21,733 bases of DNA, taken from assembly GCA_964395765.1 (NCBI GenBank), contig CAYNCU010000046.1, positions 1 to 21,733 of the forward strand, given 5' to 3'. This document shows, one piece after another, positions 7,096 through 14,674 of this stretch. Position numbers and translations under genes: made by a program. How positions within the stretch are numbered: position 1 is the first letter of the stretch; the number at the start of each line of letters is the position of its first letter. The notes beneath the pieces were generated by a model. It was not told where the DNA came from. It was given only the letters and a program-made list of their open reading frames with translations, and made no database searches. This DNA comes from DATDPY01 sp964395765 (GTDB taxonomy: Bacteria; Bacteroidota; Bacteroidia; Cytophagales; Cyclobacteriaceae).

Positions 7096-8958
7096 TTAAT
7101 AAACCATATCATCGCCTCTCAGCTGGCGATATTTTTTTCGTGCCTCACTGGTATAAATGCTTCCCGGATATTTCGTCAGAAATTTCCGGTAAATTTCTTT
7201 TGCATCTTCATTATCATTCAGGTAATTCTGATACACTTCTCCCATTTTATACATGGCATCGTCCCCGAGTATATCGTCACCGTAATTGTCGGTGATGTTT
7301 TTAAGGTTGCTGACGGCATCGTTATATTTCCCCATTTCAATTTGTATTTGCGCCATTTTCCACAGGATATCATCAGTTAGGGAACATCCTTTATATTTTG
7401 AATACATGGCCTGCAATGAATCCAGAGCGGCCTGCTTTTTATTCTGAAAGAGCATAAGTTCTATGGCAGAATATTTCTTTAACAGGAAATCCGAAGTATC
7501 CAGGGCCGTGTTTTCCTGGATAAAAATACTCAGCTGCATGGCATCATTTGCGATTTCCCTGCTCGTGGCCAATTTGAGTACGTCAAGATGTTCCTGTGCC
7601 AATGCAAAATCACCCTCGTAATAGGAAAGCTTTGCACTTCGTAATTTTGCTTCATAGCCAATGGGGGTATCCTGTCTTGTTTTTTCAACCTGGGCATACA
7701 GCAAGGCCGATTCCCAGGGTTTTCCGTCAAGGATATAGATGTCGCCGAGATCCAGCTTACATTGCGCTACCAGGTTCGGGCTGATCTTGGGAATTTTCAC
7801 AATCTGATTCAGGATATCGATCGCCGAGTCAATCTCATTTAAATAAAAGGCGTGTAAATGCGCCTTATTCAGCATCGCTTCGGCAACAGCCGGTACGGCT
7901 CCGAATTCCTGAATCAGGTTTTCATAGTCATTGGCCAATTTTCTTATTTCTGTCAGGTCTACCGGGTAAGTATTTTTTACTAGTTCTTCCCTCGACTGGA
8001 TTTTATATCGCCTGGCTACAGGATACAGATAGCTGTCTTTGTAATTGGTACAGATGTAATCGAATATTTTAATGGCATCGTCATACGCTTTGTTGTTCAG
8101 CGCAAGGAATCCTACCTCGAGAACTTTACTGCCGTTTTTATCGAATCGCCGGTCATATGCCCTTGCCTGAACAAAAGCTCCATAAAAATTTTTTTCCTGT
8201 ACATTCACCCATATCAACAATTCCGAATAGTTTTTATTACCTGGATCTTTTTGTATCCTGTCAATTAATGTCTGTTCAAACTTTTCAAGGTCTCCTTTGT
8301 CAATTAATGTGCTTTGTAAAATATTTTTTACATAATTCACATTCTGCGGATTTTGATTGATAAAATTGAGATATTCTGAAACCATCTCATCCTTGTTATT
8401 CAGTATCCTGTATAAATTGGCAAGATCAAGTGAATATAACTCGGGATTATTAAGCGAACTTCGGCTGGCTTTAAATACTTTCAGTGCATAATCAAACATT
8501 TGATATTTTATGAAGTACTGGGCCATCAAACGTGCTTGAAATTCATCCTTTGCAATATCATTGATCAGGTTGTTAAAATATTCTTCTTCTTTACTTTTAT
8601 CCCCCTGTCTTTTATAAATGATCCCCTTGTCTATCTTATAATAATAATTGGAGGGATTGTCCTTTATTCGCTTGTCAATATATTTCAATGCTTCATTATA
8701 ATCTTGTTTGGTTAGCATAACTTCCATATAATTCTCATGAATTAAAGGGATGTTATTTTTATCCTTTGCCAGCTTGTCATAAAGATCTTTTGCCTTGTCA
8801 TATTCACCGGATTTATAATATTCATTGGCCAGGTTAATATATTCCATATCCTGGCCGACGACGGATTGAATAAAAATCAGTGCAAATATCATTGAGGATA
8901 TGAAAAGCTTCACGGGTCGACCGGTCAGGGATATTAACACACCAATTATTATATTCAT
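7096..8958 (-). CDS. Exported tetratricopeptide-repeat protein
   Basis: Most of the 620 residues are helical TPR-type repeats, for example LANEYYKSGEYDKAKDLYDKL near the N-terminus and KMGEVYQNYLNDNEDAKEIY near the C-terminus. The KFLTKYPGSIYTSEARKKYRQL ending recalls outer-membrane assembly and YbgF-like TPR proteins. No enzymatic motif is seen. The ATG at 8958 gives a leader with an extra N-terminal stretch. A GTG at 8913 would give a cleaner signal peptide (MKLFISSMIFALIFIQSVVGQ-like, cleavage after GQ), so the true start may be 45 bp downstream. The protein is probably periplasmic, acting as a scaffold. It directly borders the putative replication origin, and its promoter must overlap that region. 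Confidence 0.8.
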   Translation of the reverse strand: MNIIIGVLISLTGRPVKLFISSMIFALIFIQSVVGQDMEYINLANEYYKSGEYDKAKDLYDKLAKDKNNIPLIHENYMEVMLTKQDYNEALKYIDKRIKDNPSNYYYKIDKGIIYKRQGDKSKEEEYFNNLINDIAKDEFQARLMAQYFIKYQMFDYALKVFKASRSSLNNPELYSLDLANLYRILNNKDEMVSEYLNFINQNPQNVNYVKNILQSTLIDKGDLEKFEQTLIDRIQKDPGNKNYSELLIWVNVQEKNFYGAFVQARAYDRRFDKNGSKVLEVGFLALNNKAYDDAIKIFDYICTNYKDSYLYPVARRYKIQSREELVKNTYPVDLTEIRKLANDYENLIQEFGAVPAVAEAMLNKAHLHAFYLNEIDSAIDILNQIVKIPKISPNLVAQCKLDLGDIYILDGKPWESALLYAQVEKTRQDTPIGYEAKLRSAKLSYYEGDFALAQEHLDVLKLATSREIANDAMQLSIFIQENTALDTSDFLLKKYSAIELMLFQNKKQAALDSLQAMYSKYKGCSLTDDILWKMAQIQIEMGKYNDAVSNLKNITDNYGDDILGDDAMYKMGEVYQNYLNDNEDAKEIYRKFLTKYPGSIYTSEARKKYRQLRGDDMVY

Positions 8959-9309
8959 TAATTATTTAATTATCTATTATTTTTTATTAGGATGTGGATA
9001 TGTTGAAAATTACTTAAATATTGTCTTGATTATTTAAAATGTGAATTAATAATAGAGTTATCGACTACTTATTCACATTTAATTATTTTATAATTTATTG
9101 ATTATTAGTCATTTGTGTATAATTATCATCTACGTATAAATATGTGGATATCTTTATTTTTTTAATTAAATGTTTACTTTAAGGTGAATAAACAAGCTAA
9201 GTTTTGCACTTATCAACATCAATTGAATAATTCGCCTCTATTTATTATTAAACGGTAATTATCGACAACTTATTAAAGACTTATGCATAGTTTATCAACA
9301 ATTACCTCG
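8959..9309. other. oriC: Putative chromosomal replication origin (oriC) with DnaA-box cluster
   Basis: This 351-bp non-coding gap is extremely AT-rich. Seven 9-mers differ from the DnaA box TTATCCACA by one base. Reverse-oriented copies are 8993-9001 and 9143-9151 (TGTGGATAT) and 9114-9122 (TGTGTATAA). Forward copies are 9069-9077 (TTATTCACA), 9210-9218 and 9292-9300 (TTATCAACA) and 9259-9267 (TTATCGACA). Two-mismatch copies occur at 9040-9048, 9058-9066 and 9183-9191. Nearly pure A/T stretches (8959-8990, 9078-9110, 9151-9180) could unwind. Left boxes mostly point one way and right boxes the other. GGTAATT/AATTACC (9254-9260/9300-9306) bracket the last two boxes. mnmG and two parS sites are within 5 kb. 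The motif cluster is directly visible; origin function is inferred. Confidence 0.8.
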
Positions 9310-11010
9310 TTAAAAGGTCAGATCAATATCCCTTAATTCCCAGTTAGCCCGTAGGGTTAATGTTTTAGGATAGAAATAGACTTTTTCTGGGGTCTGGGAT
9401 TTATAATAATTGCCAGGATCCCAACGCCCGTTATTATTATTATCCACAAGCACACGGATCCTGTAATTCCCTTCCGGGATATTAATAAAAGAATAATCGG
9501 TTACAGAATTCAACTGATCAATTACATTATATTTCTTGTCAAGTAGTTGAATGAAAAAAGATTTAAATTGTGTATGAACCGTTCCGCGGACTATGCCGTA
9601 ATTCTCCTCCTTCCTGATTTGGTAGCTATAAGCAATTTGTTTTGAACTGTCGTCCTCCACGGATATAAATGCCCCGACCCCCAGGTATAACGTGGGGCCG
9701 GTTTGTTTCATTTTTGTTCCCTGGGTTTTAGCAGAGGTATTTGCAGAGTTATTTTCCGGTTTGTTTTCCGGGGATTCAGTATTCTTGGTTTGTAACAAAT
9801 CTTTATTAAGTTTCACATGAAGAGTTACGATGCTTCTGTTTTTATTGAAAGAAAAATTTTTGGCTAAGGTAAGGGTATCAATATTCGCGGAATCATAACG
9901 GATGTACAGGCTGTCTGTATTTATTAACTTGACTGGTTTTGTAAAATTAATTTCTGCGGTAAAATCCGGATCTATGACAGATTTGTTTGGAGGCTCTATT
10001 GTATAATTGAAATCTTCCTTTTTCCTTTTTGATTCCTGGAATTTCACATAAAGCGTATCCTTTAATTCATTGTTGACGCTATCCATAACGTTTAATATAA
10101 TGCCGGCACTATCCTTTTTCAGCGTATTATAAAATCGAATTGCTTTCCCGTAATTAAATAAATTGTAATACAAGGACTGCGATGTATCCAGTGTTTCAAT
10201 GTTATAATTAATAATGTTCTTATTGAATGTAACTTCAAAGTATTTTCCACTTGGCAAAGCCTTTTGAATCTTGAGGGGTCGTATATCCAGTGACAAAAGT
10301 TTAATATTAAGGGAGTCCATATTGGAACGTAGCGTAATTGTATCCGGATCAAAGGCATGAGCTTCCCGGGGAATATCACATTTGAGATTATTATTGGCAT
10401 CATTAAATGCCTGAAGAAAATATTTTCCGGCCTTTATATTTTCAATCCTGAATGCACCGTGTTCATCCGATTTTGTAAAATATAAAGGCCTTCCCTTAAA
10501 CATATCAAAGGTATCCATAACGTCATATAGACCTACCGTTATTTTTGGAAAAGTATCGGTTTTTAGAAGGTAAGTAGTGATTCCGGCAATATGTATTGAA
10601 TCGATATAATTTCCCGTACTGAAGGCGAAAGTATTATCCTTGGTGATATTGCCTTCCGTAATATCTTTAATCGCCGATTGAAAATTCAGGGTATAAGTAG
10701 TTGAATCTTTTAAGGGGGAAAGAAAGGTTATTTCAACACTATTTTTATGGATATTATCTTGAAAATCAATATTACTCATCGGAGTAATTATCACGTTTTT
10801 TTTAATACTCCCGATATTTAATTTTTCATTGTAAATAAGCCGGATGGTATTGCCTTTAAAATTCAGGCTTTTATTTGGGGGAATGGATTTTACCAGGACA
10901 GGAGGGATGGTGTCTTTCGGACCGCCCTGGGGCGGTTTAATATTGGCGCAGGAAAAATAGATCAATGCAGAAAAAAAAATCAAAAAAATATCGCTGATGA
11001 TTCGCCTCAT
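9310..11010 (-). CDS. Ig-like (Big_5-type) domain lipoprotein
   Basis: The 566-residue protein begins with a signal peptide and lipobox ending in IYFSC (Cys21). ANIKPPQGGPKDTIPP follows directly, a signature of a Bacteroidota surface-lipoprotein family with N-terminal bacterial Ig-like domains (Big_5). The repeated 'PP..V.KSIPPN....G..I.L.YNEKLN' pattern is seen at ~37-70. The rest is beta-rich, with two Asp/Asn-rich loops (FNDANNNLKCD and VDNNNNGRWDPGNY) that look like calcium-type turns in prealbumin-like domains. No catalytic motif is seen, and function is unknown. Its start overlaps the end of the methyltransferase gene by 4 bp, so it is the last gene of the mnmG cluster. A perfect DnaA box lies inside its 3' end. 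Confidence 0.75.
   Translation of the reverse strand: MRRIISDIFLIFFSALIYFSCANIKPPQGGPKDTIPPVLVKSIPPNKSLNFKGNTIRLIYNEKLNIGSIKKNVIITPMSNIDFQDNIHKNSVEITFLSPLKDSTTYTLNFQSAIKDITEGNITKDNTFAFSTGNYIDSIHIAGITTYLLKTDTFPKITVGLYDVMDTFDMFKGRPLYFTKSDEHGAFRIENIKAGKYFLQAFNDANNNLKCDIPREAHAFDPDTITLRSNMDSLNIKLLSLDIRPLKIQKALPSGKYFEVTFNKNIINYNIETLDTSQSLYYNLFNYGKAIRFYNTLKKDSAGIILNVMDSVNNELKDTLYVKFQESKRKKEDFNYTIEPPNKSVIDPDFTAEINFTKPVKLINTDSLYIRYDSANIDTLTLAKNFSFNKNRSIVTLHVKLNKDLLQTKNTESPENKPENNSANTSAKTQGTKMKQTGPTLYLGVGAFISVEDDSSKQIAYSYQIRKEENYGIVRGTVHTQFKSFFIQLLDKKYNVIDQLNSVTDYSFINIPEGNYRIRVLVDNNNNGRWDPGNYYKSQTPEKVYFYPKTLTLRANWELRDIDLTF
9440..9448 (+). promoter_or_regulatory. Perfect-consensus DnaA box inside a coding sequence
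   Basis: TTATCCACA matches the E. coli DnaA consensus exactly. It lies 139 bp beyond the last box of the putative origin. It overlaps codons for Val-Asp-Asn in the VDNNNN loop of the lipoprotein, so it could be a coding coincidence. Its closeness to the box cluster makes a role as an outlying origin box plausible. Confidence 0.45.
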
Positions 11011-11885
11011 TTTTTTAGAATATAGATAAGGCTTGAATAATTGTTATCATTCTTCTTGGCGTAACTATTTGATTTATAACCATTTACAAGTGATTTGATC
11101 CATTGATTCCCCCCTGATTTATATTTCTCGCTTAACAAACTTATATAGTAAGCGTCGAAATACATGGGAATAATTCCTTCCAGCTTCAATCCGTGATCCT
11201 TAATAAACCAGGTAAACGAATTGATGTTAAAATGATACAGGTGACGAGGCACATCGAACGCCGCCCAAAACTCATGGTAGTGGTTCGCATCATAGGATTG
11301 ATTATTTGGAAGTGCGATAATTATTTTCCCGGTTTTGGTCAATAACTTTTTTGTCTTTTCAATTACCTCTCCGATATTATATATATGTTCAAGTACATGC
11401 CAGAACGTTATTACATCAAATGGCGACTCCTCCGGTACCTCCATGATATCGCGGGAGATGGGAATATCCAGGATCCGGGATGCGTTTTGATTCACTGGTT
11501 CCACAGGCTCTACCCCGGAAATTTTCCATCCGCTATTTTTACAATATTCAAGAAAATTACCTGTACCACATCCTACATCAAGCAATGATCCTCTATCTGC
11601 AAAACGGTTGATTGCGTTCAGTTTGTAACGGTTATTCATTCTGCGGATAACTTTATAAACAATATTGAGATTTGATAATTTTTTTGAGTGGGGAATATAA
11701 TCTTCACTTTTATAATAGTTGCCGATCAGGTCTTTAACAGGACGGGGATTGGTAAAAATCAATTTACAATTTTCACACAATGACAAGGCAAAGCTTTCGC
11801 CACTCACAACATAATCCTTGCAAATAAAAAAATTAACAAACCTTGATTCGTTGCAAACAGGACATTTATCTAGTTTTTCATACAT
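11007..11885 (-). CDS. Class I SAM-dependent methyltransferase with N-terminal Cys4 zinc-binding motif
   Basis: The 292 residues begin with a probable zinc ribbon, Cys8/Cys11 (CPVC) and Cys37/Cys40 (CENC). A Rossmann methyltransferase of the Methyltransf_23 type follows. Motif I is LLDVGCGTGNF (101-111), and FWHVLEHI (~161-168) is the typical post-motif segment. LPNNQSYDANHYHEFWAAFDVPRHLYHF matches family members that act on small molecules, sugars or lipids, often in envelope biosynthesis. Substrate is unknown. It lies 3 bp after mnmG and overlaps the next gene by 4 bp, so it is almost surely co-transcribed with mnmG. This need not mean a role in tRNA modification. Confidence 0.85.
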   Translation of the reverse strand: MYEKLDKCPVCNESRFVNFFICKDYVVSGESFALSLCENCKLIFTNPRPVKDLIGNYYKSEDYIPHSKKLSNLNIVYKVIRRMNNRYKLNAINRFADRGSLLDVGCGTGNFLEYCKNSGWKISGVEPVEPVNQNASRILDIPISRDIMEVPEESPFDVITFWHVLEHIYNIGEVIEKTKKLLTKTGKIIIALPNNQSYDANHYHEFWAAFDVPRHLYHFNINSFTWFIKDHGLKLEGIIPMYFDAYYISLLSEKYKSGGNQWIKSLVNGYKSNSYAKKNDNNYSSLIYILKK

Positions 11886-11888
11886 AGT

Positions 11889-13754
11889 TTATCTGCGCAG
11901 GTAGATCATTAATATTGAAATATCCGAAGCGGAAACACCGCTAATTCTGGATGCATGACCTAAGGTTTGCGGGCGTATAGTCATCAATTTTTCTTTACCT
12001 TCGGCAGATAAGGCCTGAACCTTGGAATAATCGAAATTATCAGGAATTTTATGGTCTTCAAGGCTTTGAAGTTTGTCAACCATCTGTTTTTCCTTTTCAA
12101 TATAGGATTCGTATTTTATCTGTATTTCGGCTTGTTCAATTTCCTCAAACTTATAGTGTGATACAACCTTATTAACAATATCGTCTTTTTGAGAAAGGTT
12201 AAGAATTTTTACTTCGGGTCGTTTGATCAATTTATGGGTAGAAATCTTATCTTTCGCGATGGACTTATGACCGGAGTGATCCGGATTATTTATTTCAACA
12301 GGAACAATTTTCAATTCGGCCAATTCTTTTATTAATTGTTCTACCTGGTTTTTCTTTTCAATTACCTTCCTTAGCCTTGATTCGGAGGCTAATCCTATAG
12401 AGTATCCTATTTCAGTTAATCGTAAGTCGGCGTTATCCTGGCGTAAAAGAATCCTGTATTCTGCCCTTGAAGTAAACATTCGATAGGGTTCTTCAGTACC
12501 TTTATTTATCAAATCGTCAATTAGTACTCCAATATAAGCTTCAGATCTTTTAAGTGTAAACGAATCCTTATCATTTACGTTATTATGAGCATTTATTCCT
12601 GCAATCAGGCCCTGACAGGCCGCTTCTTCATAACCGGTTGTGCCATTGATCTGGCCCGCGAAGAATAGATTTCCTACAAGCTTTGTTTCAAGGGTAGATT
12701 TCAATTGCGTAGGCGGGAAATAGTCGTATTCAATTGCGTATCCTGGCCTGAACATTTTTACCTCTTTAAATCCGTCAATTTCCCGTAGGGCTTTAAATTG
12801 TACATCTTCAGGTAGAGAGGATGAAAAACCATTGATATAAACCTCTATGGTCTGCCAGCCTTCCGGTTCAATAAATAGTTGGTGCCTTTCCCTTTCAGAA
12901 AACCGGTTGATCTTATCTTCGATGGATGGACAGTACCTTGGTCCTATGCCTTTAATTCGACCGTTAAACATGGGTGAACGATCAAAACCGGTTTTCAGAA
13001 CGTCATGGACCTTTTGATTCGTATAAGCAATATGGCAATTCAATTGCCTGGAAAGCGGCCTTGTTTCATCTGAAAAAGAAAATTTTCCCGGATTTTCATC
13101 GCCAAGTTGTTCTTCAAGCGCCGAATAATCAATCGTGCGGCCATCTACGCGGGGCGGAGTTCCTGTTTTCATTCTTCCGGACTGAAAGCCAAGCCGGACT
13201 AATTCTTCGGTCAATCCTGTGGCTGCTCTTTCGGCAGTTCTTCCTCCTCCAAATTGTTTTTCCCCAATATGAATTATTCCGTTAAGGAAAGTACCATTGG
13301 TAAGAACAAGGGCCTTGCATTTTATTTCTAATCCGATCCCGGTTTTGATTCCTGCAATTTTCCCATCTTTTACGATTATACCGGTCACCATTTCCTGCCA
13401 AAAATCGATATTCGGATTTTTTTCCAGGAAGAGCCTCCATTCTTCTGAAAATCGCATTCTGTCATTTTGAGATCTCGGACTCCACATGGCAGGACCTTTT
13501 GATCGGTTCAGCATCCGGAACTGTATCATTGATTTATCAGAAATTATTCCTGAAACCCCGCCCAATGCATCAATTTCCCGGATTATTTGCCCCTTTGCCA
13601 CACCTCCCATCGCCGGATTACATGACATTTGGGCAATAGTCATCATGTTCATGGTTACTAGCATAACCTTCGATCCCATGGTTGCAGCCGCATGAGCAGC
13701 CTCGCATCCGGCATGCCCGGCTCCAACAACAATTACATCATATTCCGGAAACAT
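11889..13754 (-). CDS. mnmG: tRNA uridine-5-carboxymethylaminomethyl synthesis enzyme MnmG (GidA)
   Basis: MnmG works with the GTPase MnmE to install carboxymethylaminomethyl groups on wobble uridine 34 of certain tRNAs, using FAD, NADH and methylene-tetrahydrofolate. The dinucleotide-binding motif GAGHAG occupies residues 11-16. CNPAMGG (from Cys45) and KGQIIREIDALGG are family signatures, as are TNGTFLNG, RMKTGTPPR and the C-terminal EEAACQGLIAGIN. The helical tRNA/MnmE-binding domain ends the protein with HASRISGVSASDISIL. The length of 621 is normal for the family. mnmE is not in the window. The gene often sits close to oriC in bacteria, which agrees with the DnaA-box cluster 2.6 kb downstream and the two parS sites immediately upstream. 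Confidence 0.97.
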   Translation of the reverse strand: MFPEYDVIVVGAGHAGCEAAHAAATMGSKVMLVTMNMMTIAQMSCNPAMGGVAKGQIIREIDALGGVSGIISDKSMIQFRMLNRSKGPAMWSPRSQNDRMRFSEEWRLFLEKNPNIDFWQEMVTGIIVKDGKIAGIKTGIGLEIKCKALVLTNGTFLNGIIHIGEKQFGGGRTAERAATGLTEELVRLGFQSGRMKTGTPPRVDGRTIDYSALEEQLGDENPGKFSFSDETRPLSRQLNCHIAYTNQKVHDVLKTGFDRSPMFNGRIKGIGPRYCPSIEDKINRFSERERHQLFIEPEGWQTIEVYINGFSSSLPEDVQFKALREIDGFKEVKMFRPGYAIEYDYFPPTQLKSTLETKLVGNLFFAGQINGTTGYEEAACQGLIAGINAHNNVNDKDSFTLKRSEAYIGVLIDDLINKGTEEPYRMFTSRAEYRILLRQDNADLRLTEIGYSIGLASESRLRKVIEKKNQVEQLIKELAELKIVPVEINNPDHSGHKSIAKDKISTHKLIKRPEVKILNLSQKDDIVNKVVSHYKFEEIEQAEIQIKYESYIEKEKQMVDKLQSLEDHKIPDNFDYSKVQALSAEGKEKLMTIRPQTLGHASRISGVSASDISILMIYLRR

Positions 13755-13770
13755 ATTTGTTCGTTATTAC

Positions 13771-13786
13771 TGTTCCACGTGGAACA
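13771..13786. promoter_or_regulatory. parS: parS centromere site 1 (ParB/Spo0J binding site)
   Basis: TGTTCCACGTGGAACA is a perfect 16-bp palindrome and matches the bacterial chromosomal parS consensus TGTTNCACGTGNAACA at every position. It lies in the 83-bp gap between mnmG and ybeY. ParB loads here and spreads to segregate origins; parAB is not in the window. Confidence 0.9.
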
Positions 13787-13816
13787 AATTGAATGGATTT
13801 ATCAATTTCATGGCTA

Positions 13817-13832
13817 AGTTCCACGTGGAACA
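13817..13832. promoter_or_regulatory. parS: parS centromere site 2 (one mismatch)
   Basis: AGTTCCACGTGGAACA matches the parS consensus at 15 of 16 bases, with a 14-bp perfect palindromic core. It lies 46 bp start-to-start from the first site in the same mnmG-ybeY gap. Two closely spaced copies in a short non-coding gap make a chance occurrence very unlikely. Confidence 0.87.
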
Positions 13833-13837
13833 TTTAT

Positions 13838-14260
13838 TTACAATGACTGCAAATATCTATCTTCTAATTCACGCATTAAGCCCTTTTCTTGTTTTCTTTT
13901 GTCATTATACCCGCATAAATGCAAAATTCCATGGATAATCACTCTGAAAAGTTCATCCTGCTGCGGAACACCTAAACTTTTCGCATTTTCTTTAATGCGA
14001 TCAAAACAACAATATAACTCTCCTTCCAGTGATGTGTCATTTCCCGAATAGTTAAAAGTTATTATATCGGTATAAAAATTATGATGAAGGTACCTTTTAT
14101 TAATCTCCAACAGGTATTGATCGGAACAGAAAATAATATTGATAAATTCGGGAACAGAGGAAATTTCTTTTTTTAAAATAAGAAGGATTAAATCTCGGAT
14201 TTTTTTTTGCCGGCTGAATTTAAAATTAACATCAGCAGTTAAAAAATTGATATTCCCCAT
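13838..14260 (-). CDS. ybeY: YbeY endoribonuclease, rRNA maturation and ribosome quality control
   Basis: YbeY is a small metal-dependent endoribonuclease needed for 16S rRNA 3' maturation and ribosome quality control. The 140 residues show the family layout: INKRYLHHNFYTDIITFNY (the 'HxxxTDVLSF' equivalent), EGELYCCFDR, then the metal site IIHGILHLCGYND (His110, His114). The canonical third ligand in HGxLHLxGYDH is His; here the equivalent position is Asp120. This variant is, to my recollection, common in Bacteroidota YbeY proteins, so it probably does not mean loss of function. One base separates it from the upstream ATPase gene, and 83 bp containing two parS sites separate it from mnmG. 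Confidence 0.92.
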   Translation of the reverse strand: MGNINFLTADVNFKFSRQKKIRDLILLILKKEISSVPEFINIIFCSDQYLLEINKRYLHHNFYTDIITFNYSGNDTSLEGELYCCFDRIKENAKSLGVPQQDELFRVIIHGILHLCGYNDKRKQEKGLMRELEDRYLQSL

Positions 14261-14261
14261 G

Positions 14262-14663
14262 CTAACTTATATAAAAACACAGCTCTACCTCGCTACCTTT
14301 CTTCCTGAAATTAACTTCATCCGATAAATGTTTCATCAGAAAAATACCCCTTCCACTGGGTTTATCAAGGTTTTCGGGGGAAGTAGGATCGGGAAGATTA
14401 TGAAAATCAAAACCCTCTCCTTCATCTTCAACAATAAATCTTATTTGATTTTCATTGAATACGAACGATAAATAAACATTCTTCCGCTTGTCGTTTGCGT
14501 TTCCATGCCTGATCGCGTTATTTACCGATTCTGTTACTGCAACCATTATGTTGCCGTATATATCATCATCAAGCTTAAATTTGTCTTTGGCGTTATCAAT
14601 GAAACTTTCAACTATCCTGATATTTTCCTCCAGGGACGGAAACTGTATTTTAATTGAATTCAT
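14262..14663 (-). CDS. RsbW-like anti-sigma/GHKL-type ATP-binding protein
   Basis: This is a 133-residue stand-alone histidine-kinase-like ATPase domain (HATPase_c_2), the type found in anti-sigma factor serine kinases such as RsbW and SpoIIAB. The N box is ESVNNAIRHGN (45-55), the G1 box is DEGEGFD (80-86) and the G2 box is SGRGIFLMKHLSDEV (103-117). All ATP/Mg contacts look intact. In RsbW systems such a protein binds a sigma factor or phosphorylates an anti-anti-sigma STAS protein; neither partner is adjacent. It lies 11 bp after the DUF4175 gene and 1 bp before ybeY, so it is co-transcribed with both. The real target is unknown. Confidence 0.88.
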   Translation of the reverse strand: MNSIKIQFPSLEENIRIVESFIDNAKDKFKLDDDIYGNIMVAVTESVNNAIRHGNANDKRKNVYLSFVFNENQIRFIVEDEGEGFDFHNLPDPTSPENLDKPSGRGIFLMKHLSDEVNFRKKGSEVELCFYIS

Positions 14664-14674
14664 GAGCGTTTTTA

